Shown: positions 41,726-51,236 of the stretch, in pieces
Position numbering within the stretch: position 1 is the stretch's first letter
How the letters are laid out: every line of letters starts with the position of its first letter
Assembly: GCF_002434265.1 (NCBI RefSeq)
Contig: NZ_DJJS01000002.1
Span: forward strand, 118,216-182,215
Direction: 5' to 3'
DNA length: 64,000 nt
DNA from: Pseudomonas sp. UBA6562
Lineage (GTDB): Bacteria; Pseudomonadota; Gammaproteobacteria; Pseudomonadales; Pseudomonadaceae
Made by a program: the position numbers and the translations under genes
Notes under the pieces: generated by a model
Database searches by the model: none
What the model was told of the DNA's origin: nothing
Seen by the model: only the letters and a program-made list of their open reading frames with translations

Positions 41726-44700
41726 ATGACCACTCCCACCGATCCGCAAAGCGCGCGTTACACCGATCAGTTCATCAGAACACTGCTCAAGCCCTGGCTG
41801 GCCGACGCCACGCCGGCCCAGATCAACGGCCTGCGCGACCGCTTCCAGGCCTATCGCACCAGCCACGAGCGGATGCGCCAAGCCACCGTCGAGCTTATTT
41901 CGCTGCAGGACTTCGCCAAGCGCGAATTCAATCGGCATCTGGCCGGACTTCTACCTCAAGGCACGACGGTCGAGCAGCTCGAATGGCGGGTGGTGAAGCC
42001 GAGCATTCCCAGCATCTCGCTTCCCGGCTGGACCATTCTGCAACCGGTCTATCGGCGCGAACCTGCGCTGCTGAGGCTGATGCAGAACTTTCCTGCCGAC
42101 ACGTCCTACTACGCCGGTACAGGCTTGGTGGCGGCGGGGGGCTTCGACCTCGTGGTGTCCGACACCGATGCGTTGATCGCGCAGTGCCGTCTTGCCGATG
42201 TCGGCAGTGCTTACCAGCGGTTGCTCGACGAGGTCTTCACCGACCGGACCTGCGCCTTGCTGGTCGAAGACAAGCGTGCCGGCTGTCTGCTGACCGCCGA
42301 AGTGGCCTTGCTCAAGGGGCAGCTGGCGGCGCCTGCGCATGCCGCGCTGCAGAATTTGCTCAGCCCAGCCGCGCCCACTCGCGGCGATTATCTGCAAGCG
42401 AGCGTGGTTCGCGTAAGCATGCTCGGGCGTTTGCTGGCCGACGTGCTGGCCATCGAACTGCGCGATGCCGGGGGTCGGTTGCACAGCGTGGTGCTGTACC
42501 TGCCGAGCGATCCGACTCAGGCATTGCGTACGTTCGCCGACTGGACGGAGCTGAGCGCGGCGCTGCTAGACGATTTGCGCCTGCAGACCGATCACCAGGC
42601 GTTCGCTCGACTCATCGGTCTGGAACAGCGCCCCGCGTTTCTCAAGCAGCTCGCTCAACGGCTCAAGGACGACGTGCCCGATCTCGCGGTACAGGCGCAG
42701 GCGATCGAAGGCGACCCGTTCGCAGGGCTGGTGGCTTCGCAGGTCGAGGGCCTCAAGGCCGACGCCAAACTGCTCTTGGTGCCATCGTCGCTGGCCGATG
42801 CAACAGCGGCCCGGGAGCGGCTCCGGCAATGGGAGAACGCCGGCTTGGCGTTGGTGGGCCTGACCGGTTTTTTCATTCCGCTGGTGGGCGCCGTGTTGCT
42901 TGGGCAAATGGTGGTGCAGGTGCTGTCTGAAGCCTTCGAAGGCGTGCAGGACTGGAGCCATGGGCACCAGCATGAGGCGCTGGAGCATTTTTTGGGAGTG
43001 GCCGAAACCGTCGCCGTGACTGCGGCTGTCGCTGGCGGCGCCACGGTGGTGGCGCGCGGTTTCGCCCGCAGCGGGCGGGTCGATGGGTTGCAGCCCGTCA
43101 TTCTGGACAACGGCGACAGGCGTTTGTGGTCGGCCGACCTCAGTGCTTACGAGGTCCCGGCCCCGCAGGCCCCCCTGCGGCCCAATGGCCTGTACGGCGA
43201 GGGCGAACGCCGTTGGTTGCGCCAGGGCCAAGCCTGGTACGAAGTGCATCGACCCGATCCCGATGGCCCCTGGCGGCTGCGCCATCCGCAGCGCTCTCAG
43301 GCCTATACCCCGATCTTGCAGCACAACGGCCAGCGTGGCTGGCGGCTGTTCCTCGCTCGGCCTCTGGAGTGGCAGGACGATGTACGGATGCTCGACACCC
43401 TCTGGCCCCATGACCCGCCGCTGGACGCCGGACAGGTCAGGCAAGTGCTGCGCGTCGCCGGGATGGACAGCGATGAGCTACGTGGCGTGCTGGTGGAGAA
43501 CCGGGCGCTGCCGGTGAATTTGCGTGAGGCGCTGCGCCGCTTCGAAACGCGCTCGCGTATCGACCGGTTCTTCACTGGGCTGGCCCAGGGGTATCCGGTG
43601 GTCGATGAGCAGATTCAGGCCTGGTGCCTGAGGCAGCCAGGCATCGACGGACTCTACGGCGACCTCATGCGTGAAACGCTGCTGGAGCAGGAGGCGGGTT
43701 TGCGTCGCCCGCTGTTCGACTATCTGAACCAGGTGCGCTTGCCGGACGATGCGTTGATGCGCCTGGTGCAGCGGGACTTTCCGGGGTTGACGGATGCGTA
43801 TGCCCAAGAGGTGGTGCGCGACGCCAGCGAGGTCGAGCGACAACTGGCGTTGGTCGAGCGCCGCGTCCCCTTGGCCCTGGCACGGCGGGCGCGTTCGCTC
43901 AGGCAGCATGCCCGCCTGAGTCGGGCGATCGAAGGGCTGTATTTCGATGAAGCGTACAACGACGACACGGCCGACCTGAGCATCGCGTTGCTACGCCGTC
44001 TGCCCCATTGGCCATCGGCGCTCAACATCGAGGTGCGCGAGGGCAGCGTATGGGGCCGCCGCGTTTCGATCATCGACCCCCAGGGCGACCCACAGGCGCT
44101 GCGTATACTGGTGCGCAACGGCGGCCGCTGCGCGTTGTACGACAGTGAAGAGCGAGCCCTGGAACTGGAGATAGAGGATCCGCAAGGCCCGTTCCAGGCA
44201 ATCGCAGCGTTGCTCTCCCATGAGCAGGCCGAACGGCTTGGGCTGGGTGCAGGCACCTGGGCCACCGACCTGCGCAACAAACTGCTCGAACAGCTACCTG
44301 ATACCCTCGACCGTCGGTTGCAATTGGTAGGCTGGCGCGCCGAAGCGCCTTGGTTCAACCCTGGGCAGCGACTGCCCGATGGTCGGGTAGGCTACCCGCT
44401 CAGCGGTCGAGGCCAGGCCACGGCCTCCAGTGAGGTGCTGCGCCAGCGTATTCGCGCGTTGTATCCCGGTCTCGACGAGCAAGGCGTCGAGCAATACCTG
44501 CAGATTCTCCTCACCTCGAGCGATTCACCGTTCGACCTGCTACTGGAGCAGGAAGTCGGTTGGCAGCGCCTCGACAGGACGCTCGCAGGCTGGGAACGCG
44601 AGCAGTCAGCGAGTAGCGTCCATGGCTGGCGCCAGCAACTGGCACTGCGGCTACGCAACTGTTGGCGTTTGATTGGCGTACCCCCGCCGACCCCGGGAGG

Positions 44701-46231
44701 TTTTTCTTTCGAGGTACGTCTGGACCTGAGCGGCATACCTGTGCTCGAACTGCCGGTATTTCCGGCCCAGGTGGAGTTCGACCACATCACGGTACTGGTA
44801 TTGCGCAACATGCGCCTGCGTGAGATCCCGACCAGTTTTCTGAGGGCGTTCGGCAACCTGCGCAGACTTAACATCGGCAGCAACGAACTGGGCCATATTC
44901 CCCGAGGTCTGGGCTACCTCGTCCATCTGCGGATACTGGGCCTGGACCATAACCGGATCGTGCTGGACGAAGCGAGCGAAGCCCTGCTCAGCGGGCTGCC
45001 CCGGCTTTCCTCGTTGAACATGAGCTACAACCCGCTAGGTCGTTTCAGCATGCGTTTCCACCTATTGAATCGACTCTCCTGGATCAGCCTGCGGCATTGT
45101 CAACTGACGGCATGGCCCATAGGGCTGGACCTCTGCGGCCTGTTGGAATCGGCCGACCTGCGCGACAACCAGTTGACCAGCATACCCGACGCCGTTCTGC
45201 AGATGCCCCTGGCCTATCGCCGGGCGCTGATGGTGCAGGGCAATCCCATCGAGGTTCAGCACATGCAGGCCCTGGTCAGCCTGGAAAGCCATGTGGCCGA
45301 GCATCCGGGTGCGCAGGCAATCCCCGGCGAGGAGCGGGCGCCGGCCGCCGTGCGGGCCGAGTGGCTGAGCAGGGTCGAGCTTGCCGAGCGCACCGCGCAT
45401 GCGCAGCGCTGGGATCGTCTGTCCGGGCTGCCGGGCAGTGGCGGACTGTTCGACCTGTTCGGCGAGTTGTGGCGTACGGCCGACTTTGCGCGCGCGCGTG
45501 GTCATCTGAGCGAGCAGGTCTGGTCCATGGTGACCGCATTGGATACCCACACCGAACTGCGCGAAGCCCTGTTCGCCCGCGCCAATGAACCGACGACCTG
45601 TGCCGATAGCGTGGCCGAGCGTTTCAGCGACCTGCAGGTACAGTTGCTGGAGGCCCAGGCCAATGCCGAGTCGCCCGGCCAAGCCCAGGCAGACGAAGGA
45701 CGGGCGGGACGCCTCGTCAACCTGGGCCGCCGCTTGTGGCGTCTGGCGCGTGTCGAAGCCTTCGCGCGCCAGGACATGCAGCAGCGGGTCGCAGAAGCGC
45801 GGGGTGTCGATGAAATCGAAGTGAGCCTGTATTACCGCATCCATCTGGCGACAACGCTCGATCTGCCGTTCCAGCCGACCAGCATGCACTTCACGCAGAT
45901 CGCCAACGTCACGCCGCAGCAGCTCGATGAGGCCTTGCAGTACGTCAGGACAGGCGAAACCCGGGAGGCACTGGCCGAGAGCCTGACCGAGCGTCCGTTC
46001 TGGCAGCGTTACCTGCATGAGCAGCATGAGCAGGCCTTCGTCCAGGTGCAGGAGGATTTCGATGAGCAAGGCTCGCAGTTGGATGAGCAGATGGACAGCC
46101 TTGGTAGCGAGGAGTACCGCCAGCGGTGGGATGCCTTGAGTGTGCGGCGTGAAAGCGCGTTGCAGGCATTGCGTTTGCAGTTGACCCTCGACCTGCTGGA
46201 AACGCTGGAGACACCTCCATCGTCTCGATGA
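41726..46231 (+). CDS. Large LRR protein with NEL-type E3 ubiquitin ligase domain (candidate host-targeted effector)
   Basis: The 1501-residue protein has four visible parts. Residues about 1-360 and the region following resemble the dermonecrotic-toxin-like DUF6543 part of large Pseudomonas proteins. Residues about 373-395 form a hydrophobic hairpin (GLTGFFIPLVGAVLLGQ). Leucine-rich repeats span about 1000-1175 (for example LRRLNIGSNELGHIP). The C-terminal third is a NEL domain with Cys1292-Ala-Asp1294, matching the CxD motif of IpaH/SspH ubiquitin ligases. There is no Sec signal peptide. CCAGGAG lies before the ATG at 41726. No secretion system or chaperone gene is nearby, so the export route is unknown. 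Confidence 0.85.
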   Translation: MTTPTDPQSARYTDQFIRTLLKPWLADATPAQINGLRDRFQAYRTSHERMRQATVELISLQDFAKREFNRHLAGLLPQGTTVEQLEWRVVKPSIPSISLPGWTILQPVYRREPALLRLMQNFPADTSYYAGTGLVAAGGFDLVVSDTDALIAQCRLADVGSAYQRLLDEVFTDRTCALLVEDKRAGCLLTAEVALLKGQLAAPAHAALQNLLSPAAPTRGDYLQASVVRVSMLGRLLADVLAIELRDAGGRLHSVVLYLPSDPTQALRTFADWTELSAALLDDLRLQTDHQAFARLIGLEQRPAFLKQLAQRLKDDVPDLAVQAQAIEGDPFAGLVASQVEGLKADAKLLLVPSSLADATAARERLRQWENAGLALVGLTGFFIPLVGAVLLGQMVVQVLSEAFEGVQDWSHGHQHEALEHFLGVAETVAVTAAVAGGATVVARGFARSGRVDGLQPVILDNGDRRLWSADLSAYEVPAPQAPLRPNGLYGEGERRWLRQGQAWYEVHRPDPDGPWRLRHPQRSQAYTPILQHNGQRGWRLFLARPLEWQDDVRMLDTLWPHDPPLDAGQVRQVLRVAGMDSDELRGVLVENRALPVNLREALRRFETRSRIDRFFTGLAQGYPVVDEQIQAWCLRQPGIDGLYGDLMRETLLEQEAGLRRPLFDYLNQVRLPDDALMRLVQRDFPGLTDAYAQEVVRDASEVERQLALVERRVPLALARRARSLRQHARLSRAIEGLYFDEAYNDDTADLSIALLRRLPHWPSALNIEVREGSVWGRRVSIIDPQGDPQALRILVRNGGRCALYDSEERALELEIEDPQGPFQAIAALLSHEQAERLGLGAGTWATDLRNKLLEQLPDTLDRRLQLVGWRAEAPWFNPGQRLPDGRVGYPLSGRGQATASSEVLRQRIRALYPGLDEQGVEQYLQILLTSSDSPFDLLLEQEVGWQRLDRTLAGWEREQSASSVHGWRQQLALRLRNCWRLIGVPPPTPGGFSFEVRLDLSGIPVLELPVFPAQVEFDHITVLVLRNMRLREIPTSFLRAFGNLRRLNIGSNELGHIPRGLGYLVHLRILGLDHNRIVLDEASEALLSGLPRLSSLNMSYNPLGRFSMRFHLLNRLSWISLRHCQLTAWPIGLDLCGLLESADLRDNQLTSIPDAVLQMPLAYRRALMVQGNPIEVQHMQALVSLESHVAEHPGAQAIPGEERAPAAVRAEWLSRVELAERTAHAQRWDRLSGLPGSGGLFDLFGELWRTADFARARGHLSEQVWSMVTALDTHTELREALFARANEPTTCADSVAERFSDLQVQLLEAQANAESPGQAQADEGRAGRLVNLGRRLWRLARVEAFARQDMQQRVAEARGVDEIEVSLYYRIHLATTLDLPFQPTSMHFTQIANVTPQQLDEALQYVRTGETREALAESLTERPFWQRYLHEQHEQAFVQVQEDFDEQGSQLDEQMDSLGSEEYRQRWDALSVRRESALQALRLQLTLDLLETLETPPSSR

Positions 46232-46237
46232 GCGAGC

Positions 46238-46276
46238 ATGGCCAAAGCGGTCATCCAGGCTGACCGCTTTGGCCAT
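46238..46276 (+). terminator. Hairpin after the NEL-domain gene, likely terminator
   Basis: A perfect 16-bp stem (46238-46253 with 46261-46276) has a seven-base loop and begins seven bases after the stop codon. The following tail TGTTCTC is only weakly T-rich, so termination may be partial. Confidence 0.65.
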
Positions 46277-46385
46277 TGTTCTCGCCCTAAGGCAGCGAGA
46301 CTATCGCGGTTGCGACGGTGACCGCGATTCCTCTGCCAACGATGCCCTTCCTCAGTCACCGTCGTCGGGCTAAAGGACGACACAC

Positions 46386-47153
46386 ATGCTCATCGGCAAC
46401 TCCCACTTCATGGTCAGCGGCGCAGCGTCCGGATTGGGCGCGGCCACCGCGCGGATGCTCATCGAGGCCGGGGCGCGGGTTACCCTGGTCGATTTCAACG
46501 CCATTGCAGTCGAGGCCAAAGCCGCTGAGCTGGGTGCCAACGCCCGCTTCGCAGTCGCCGACATCAGCGACGAGGGCGCGACGCAGAAGGCCGTGGAGCA
46601 GGCGCTGCGCGACTTCGGCAGCTTGCACGGGCTGGTCAACTGCGCAGGAGTCGTGGCTGGCGAAAAGGTGCTCGGCAAACAAGGACCGCATGCGCTGGAC
46701 AGCTTCGCCCGGGTTATCGGCATTAACCTGATCGGCAGCTTCAACCTGATGCGCCTGGCCGCCGCTGCCATGGCCGAAAACCCTGGCAACGCCGAGGGCG
46801 AACGGGGCGTGATCATCAATACCGCCTCGGTTGCCGCGTTCGACGGGCAGATCGGCCAGGCCGCCTATGCGGCGTCCAAGGGCGCCATCGCCAGCATGAC
46901 GTTGCCCGTGGCACGCGAGCTGGCCCGCCACGGTATCCGGGTGATGACCATCGCCCCCGGCATCTTCGAAACGCCCATGATGGCAGGGATGAGCGAAGAA
47001 GTACGTGTCTCGCTCGCCGCTGGCGTGCCGTTTCCGCCGCGCCTGGGACGGCCCGAGGAATACGCGGCGCTGGCGCGCCACATCATTGAAAACAGCATGC
47101 TCAATGGCGAGGTGATCCGTCTGGACGGCGCCTTGCGCATGGCCGCTCGCTGA
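46386..47153 (+). CDS. SDR-family 3-hydroxyacyl-CoA dehydrogenase (HSD17B10 type)
   Basis: The 255-residue short-chain dehydrogenase has the NAD motif SGAASGLG (residues 11-18), NCAG, and the catalytic Ser...YAASK. It is closest to type II 3-hydroxyacyl-CoA dehydrogenase, which oxidises 2-methyl-3-hydroxybutyryl-CoA in isoleucine breakdown. It is first of four beta-oxidation genes. An inverted repeat ATCGCGGT/ACCGCGAT (46303-46310 with 46321-46328) in the upstream gap may be an operator. Confidence 0.88.
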   Translation: MLIGNSHFMVSGAASGLGAATARMLIEAGARVTLVDFNAIAVEAKAAELGANARFAVADISDEGATQKAVEQALRDFGSLHGLVNCAGVVAGEKVLGKQGPHALDSFARVIGINLIGSFNLMRLAAAAMAENPGNAEGERGVIINTASVAAFDGQIGQAAYAASKGAIASMTLPVARELARHGIRVMTIAPGIFETPMMAGMSEEVRVSLAAGVPFPPRLGRPEEYAALARHIIENSMLNGEVIRLDGALRMAAR

Positions 47154-47173
47154 CGCTTTCTAAGGAAACCATC

Positions 47174-48367
47174 ATGACGCTTCCCGCTGATCCCATCGTC
47201 ATTGTCAGTGCCGTGCGCACGCCCATGGGCGGGCTGCAAGGCGATCTTGCGTCGAAAACCGCGCCGCAGCTGGGCGCCATCGCCATCGCGGCTGCCGTCG
47301 AACGTGCCGGCATCGCGCCTACCGAGGTCGACCAGGTGCTGTTCGGCTGCGTACTGCCCGCAGGCCTGGGCCAGGCCCCGGCGCGTCAGGCCGCACTGGG
47401 CGCGGGGCTGCCGACCTCGACCACCTGCACCACCTTGAACAAGATGTGCGGTTCTGGCATGCAGGCGTTGATCCTGGGCCACGACCTATTGCGTGCCGAG
47501 AGCGCCGGCGTGGTTGTGGTCGGCGGCATGGAAAGCATGAGCAATGCACCTTACCTGCTCGACAAGGCCCGCAGCGGTTACCGCATGGGCCATGGCAAGG
47601 TGCTCGACCACATGTTCCTCGACGGCCTGGAAGACGCCTACGACAAGGGTCGGCTGATGGGTACCTTCGCCGAGGACTGCGCGCAAACCCACGGCTTGAG
47701 CCGCGAGCAGCAGGACGCCTTCGCCATTGCCTCGCTGACCCGTGCGCAACAGGCCATGGCTACGGGCCGTTTCAGCGCCGAGATCGTTTCGGTGCAAGTC
47801 ACCGAAGGCAAGCAAACCCGTCTGGTCAGCGAAGACGAGCAGCCGCCCAAGGCGCGCCTGGAAAAGATTCCGCAGTTGCGCCCTGCGTTTCGCGCCGACG
47901 GCACGGTGACCGCCGCCAACGCCAGTTCGATCTCCGATGGCGCCGCAGCGCTGTTGCTGATGCGTCGCTCCCAGGCCGAGCGGCGCGGGCTGAAGCCGTT
48001 GGCGGTGATCCATGGCCATGCGGCCTTCGCCGACGCGCCCGCGCTGTTCCCCACGGCGCCCATCGGCGCCATGGAGCGCCTGATGGCATGCACCGGCTGG
48101 TCCCTGGCCGAGGTCGACCTGTTCGAAATCAACGAAGCCTTCGCCGTGGTGACCTTGGCAGCCATGCAGCGCCTGGCGCTGCCGCATGACAAGGTCAATG
48201 TGCACGGTGGCGCCTGCGCCCTGGGCCATCCCATCGGCGCCTCGGGCGCGCGCATCGTGGTGACGCTGTTGTCGGCGCTGCGCCAGAACGGCCTGCGCCG
48301 GGGCGTGGCCGCCATCTGCATAGGCGGTGGCGAAGCCACGGCGATCGCCGTCGAATGTCTGTACTGA
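47174..48367 (+). CDS. Acetyl-CoA C-acyltransferase (thiolase)
   Basis: The 397-residue thiolase has nucleophile Cys92 (NKMCGSGMQA), the late GHPIGASGAR histidine and the final CIGGGEA cysteine. It splits 3-oxoacyl-CoA, here probably 2-methylacetoacetyl-CoA to acetyl-CoA and propionyl-CoA. It lies 20 bases after the dehydrogenase gene and 8 before the acyl-CoA dehydrogenase gene. This order matches the P. putida PP_2214-2217 cluster (fadAx position). Confidence 0.92.
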   Translation: MTLPADPIVIVSAVRTPMGGLQGDLASKTAPQLGAIAIAAAVERAGIAPTEVDQVLFGCVLPAGLGQAPARQAALGAGLPTSTTCTTLNKMCGSGMQALILGHDLLRAESAGVVVVGGMESMSNAPYLLDKARSGYRMGHGKVLDHMFLDGLEDAYDKGRLMGTFAEDCAQTHGLSREQQDAFAIASLTRAQQAMATGRFSAEIVSVQVTEGKQTRLVSEDEQPPKARLEKIPQLRPAFRADGTVTAANASSISDGAAALLLMRRSQAERRGLKPLAVIHGHAAFADAPALFPTAPIGAMERLMACTGWSLAEVDLFEINEAFAVVTLAAMQRLALPHDKVNVHGGACALGHPIGASGARIVVTLLSALRQNGLRRGVAAICIGGGEATAIAVECLY

Positions 48368-48375
48368 GGTAAGCC

Positions 48376-49503
48376 ATGTTGATCAACGAAGAGCAGCAAC
48401 AGATTGCCGACGCCATCCGTGGGTTCGCCCAGGAGCGGCTCAAGCCTTTCGCCGAGCAGTGGGACAAGGCCCATCGGTTTCCTCGCGAAGCCATCGACGA
48501 AATGGCCGCCCTGGGTTTGTTCGGCATGCTGGTGCCGGAACAATGGGGCGGCAGCGACACTGGCTACGTGGCCTATGCCCTGGCCCTCGAAGAGATCGCA
48601 GCCGGTGACGGTTCCTGTTCGACCATCATGAGCGTGCACAACTCGGTAGGTTGCGTACCGATCCTCAACTTCGGCAACGAGGCGCAGAAACGGCGCTTCC
48701 TCATGCCCTTGGCGCAAGGCGAGATGCTCGGTGCCTTCGCCCTGACCGAACCCCAGGCCGGCTCCGATGCCAGCGGCCTGAAAACCCGCGCTCGGCGTGA
48801 CGGTGAGCACTACGTGCTCGACGGCAGCAAGCAGTTCATCACCTCGGGGCAAAACGCCGGCGTGGTGATCGTCTTTGCCGTGACCGATCCTGAGGCAGGC
48901 AAGCGTGGCATCAGCGCCTTCATCGTGCCGACCGATACGCCGGGCTACCAGGTCGCGCGGGTCGAAGATAAACTCGGCCAGCACGCCTCCGACACCTGCC
49001 AATTGCATTTCGACGGGCTGCGCATTCCGCTTGCCAATCGGCTGGGCGAGGAAGGCGAGGGCTATCGTATCGCCCTGGCCAACCTCGAAGGCGGGCGTAT
49101 AGGCATTGCTGCGCAGTCGGTGGGCATGGCCCGAGCGGCGTTCGAGGTGGCGCGCGACTACGCTCGCGAACGGCAAAGCTTCGGTAAAGCGCTGGTCGAG
49201 CACCAGGCGGTGGCGTTCCGCCTGGCCGACATGGCAACGCGTATCGCCGTGGCGCGGCAGATGGTGCTACACGCCGCAGCGCTGCGCGATGCGGGGCGGC
49301 CGGCACTGGTCGAGGCGTCGATGGCCAAGCTGTTCGCCTCCGAGATGGCCGAGCAGGTCTGCTCCGATGCCTTGCAGACCTTGGGCGGATATGGCTATCT
49401 GAGCGACTTTCCGCTGGAGCGTATCTACCGGGATGTGCGTGTATGCCAGATTTACGAGGGCACCAGCGACATCCAGCGCATGGTCATTGCGCGCAACCTT
49501 TGA
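48376..49503 (+). CDS. Acyl-CoA dehydrogenase (short/branched-chain type)
   Basis: The 375-residue flavoprotein has the family signatures [15 protein letters not shown] and [22 protein letters not shown]. The catalytic base Glu361 in [11 protein letters not shown] is in the SCAD/MCAD position. It introduces the first double bond, probably in 2-methylbutyryl-CoA or a similar short acyl-CoA, passing electrons to ETF. GAGGTAAGCC precedes the ATG. It is third in the operon. Confidence 0.92.
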   Translation: MLINEEQQQIADAIRGFAQERLKPFAEQWDKAHRFPREAIDEMAALGLFGMLVPEQWGGSDTGYVAYALALEEIAAGDGSCSTIMSVHNSVGCVPILNFGNEAQKRRFLMPLAQGEMLGAFALTEPQAGSDASGLKTRARRDGEHYVLDGSKQFITSGQNAGVVIVFAVTDPEAGKRGISAFIVPTDTPGYQVARVEDKLGQHASDTCQLHFDGLRIPLANRLGEEGEGYRIALANLEGGRIGIAAQSVGMARAAFEVARDYARERQSFGKALVEHQAVAFRLADMATRIAVARQMVLHAAALRDAGRPALVEASMAKLFASEMAEQVCSDALQTLGGYGYLSDFPLERIYRDVRVCQIYEGTSDIQRMVIARNL

Positions 49504-49516
49504 AGGAGCAGACTGC

Positions 49517-50290
49517 ATGGCATTCGAAAGCATCGTGTTGGACATTCACGGCAAAGTCGGCCTGATCACACTCAATCGCCCCCAGGCTCTCAATGCCCTG
49601 AACGCGCAGATCGTCGCCGAGATCAATCAGGCTCTCGATCAGCTCGAACGCGATCCACAGATCGGCTGTGTGGTGCTGACCGGTTCGGCCAAGGCTTTCG
49701 CCGCCGGTGCCGACATCAAGGAGATGGCCGAGCTCAGCTACCCGCAGATCTACACCGAAGACCTGTTCAGCGACGCGGACCGCATCGCCAGCCGGCGCAA
49801 GCCGATCATCGCGGCGGTGTCGGGCTTCGCCCTAGGCGGCGGCTGCGAACTGGCGATGATGTGCGATTTCATCTTGGCCGCCGACAACGCCAAGTTCGGT
49901 CAGCCAGAGATCAATCTCGGTGTGCTGCCGGGCATGGGCGGCACCCAGCGTCTGACCCGCGCTGTGGGCAAGGCCAAGGCCATGGAGCTGTGCCTGAGCG
50001 GTCGCCTGATGGACGCCGAAGAGGCCGAGCGCGCCGGATTGGTGGCGCGTATCGTGCCCCAAGCCGATTTGCTCGAAGAAGCCTTGAAGGTGGCGGCCAC
50101 CATCGCCAGCAAGTCGATTCCTGTGGCGATGATGGTCAAGGAAAGCGTCAACCGCGCGTTCGAAGTCACGCTGAGTGAAGGTGTGCGTTTCGAGCGGCGC
50201 GTGTTCCATGCAGCCTTCGCCACTGAGGACCAGAAAGAGGGGATGGCGGCTTTCGTCGCCAAACGCGCGGCCCAGTTCAAAGACTGTTGA
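49517..50290 (+). CDS. Enoyl-CoA hydratase
   Basis: The 257-residue crotonase has the oxyanion hole region [11 protein letters not shown], the catalytic glutamates in [11 protein letters not shown] and [19 protein letters not shown], and the usual length. It hydrates tiglyl-CoA or other enoyl-CoAs. AAGGAG lies eight bases before the ATG at 49517. Last of the four-gene operon; the 227-base gap after it shows no clear terminator. Confidence 0.93.
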   Translation: MAFESIVLDIHGKVGLITLNRPQALNALNAQIVAEINQALDQLERDPQIGCVVLTGSAKAFAAGADIKEMAELSYPQIYTEDLFSDADRIASRRKPIIAAVSGFALGGGCELAMMCDFILAADNAKFGQPEINLGVLPGMGGTQRLTRAVGKAKAMELCLSGRLMDAEEAERAGLVARIVPQADLLEEALKVAATIASKSIPVAMMVKESVNRAFEVTLSEGVRFERRVFHAAFATEDQKEGMAAFVAKRAAQFKDC

Positions 50291-50517
50291 GGCGGCGTTT
50301 TGCTCGATTTCCAACCATGAAGACGACCAGCGGCATCTGCGGGCGCCCCCTTTTCAGGGTGAGTCGATTCATTTAGGTTGCCCACCGCGACGCGGCACCT
50401 TAGACTGCCGCCCCCTGCAAACGAGCGTCGCACCGGCGCTCGAACAATTCCGTTGCCTCTGCGCGACGCTGGCGGCCCACGGACCGCCCAAATGCACCTT
50501 TTTTCATAGAGAAGTCG

Positions 50518-50922
50518 ATGACCAAGGAACAGTTACTGGCCATGTCGGCCGATGACTACATGAACGCCGATCAGCTCGCCTACTTCACGTCGCTCTTGCA
50601 AGCGATGAAAGTCGACACCCATGAGCGCATCGAGCTGAGCCGTAGCACCATCGAGAGCCTGGACACCCCGTCGGACCCGGCCGACGTCGCTTCCGTCGAA
50701 GAAGAGCGGCACTGGCTGGTCAATGCCATCGAGCGCGACCAGCGTCTGTTGCCACAACTGGAAATGGCCCTGGGTCGCATTCAGGACGAAAGCTTTGGCT
50801 GGTGCGACGACAGCGGCGAACCTATCGGCTTGCAGCGTTTGTTGATCAGCCCGACAACCAAATACTGCATCGAGGCCCAAGAGCGCCACGAGCAGCTTGA
50901 TCGCCACTTGCGTCAAGTGTGA
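50518..50922 (+). CDS. DksA/TraR-family transcription factor with incomplete zinc finger (DksA2-like)
   Basis: The 134-residue protein has the DksA coiled-coil domain and the C-terminal finger FGWCDDSG...KYCIEA. Only two of the four zinc cysteines remain: Cys96 and Cys117, with Ser99 and Ala120 in the other positions. P. aeruginosa DksA2 likewise keeps only two cysteines and works without zinc. It probably binds RNA polymerase as a secondary-channel factor and adjusts rRNA or stress promoters. Followed by a strong hairpin. Confidence 0.88.
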   Translation: MTKEQLLAMSADDYMNADQLAYFTSLLQAMKVDTHERIELSRSTIESLDTPSDPADVASVEEERHWLVNAIERDQRLLPQLEMALGRIQDESFGWCDDSGEPIGLQRLLISPTTKYCIEAQERHEQLDRHLRQV

Positions 50923-50936
50923 TCGACAGGTTGCCG

Positions 50937-50968
50937 GAAAGCCCCAGAGAGCGATCCCTGGGGCTTTC
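50937..50968 (+). terminator. Hairpin terminator after the DksA-like gene
   Basis: An 11-bp stem GAAAGCCCCAG/CTGGGGCTTTC with a ten-base loop begins 15 bases after the stop; the T-run TTT is within the stem end. Confidence 0.75.
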
Positions 50969-51038
50969 GCATGTCTGCGGCAAATAGAAGGTTGAACCTG
51001 TGTGTGGGCATGGGGTCAGGTGCTGGCGTCACGCGATG

Positions 51039-51236
51039 TCAAGGCTCGAGCGATTTGGCCAGTAAGCAGGCATCCAAGTGCAGTCGGCGAAACCCCTTGA
51101 TCCGGCCGGTAGCGCTTTCGATGATATGAAAGAAGTCGACACCTGCTGGAATGACAATAAATCGTGGTAAGTCTATGCCGAGTTTTGCGTAGGGATCGTC
51201 CATTTCCTCTCGACGAATTTTGGTGTTTTCGTGCAT
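51039..51236 (-). CDS. Small hypothetical protein
   Basis: The 65-residue frame has a mixed charged and hydrophobic composition (FIVIPAGVDFFHII core). I recognise no family. An alternative start at 51203 follows GAGAGG, but only two bases separate them. The surrounding 51040-51480 stretch is noticeably less GC-rich than its neighbours. The call rests on plausible codon use only and could be a remnant. Confidence 0.4.
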   Translation of the reverse strand: MHENTKIRREEMDDPYAKLGIDLPRFIVIPAGVDFFHIIESATGRIKGFRRLHLDACLLAKSLEP

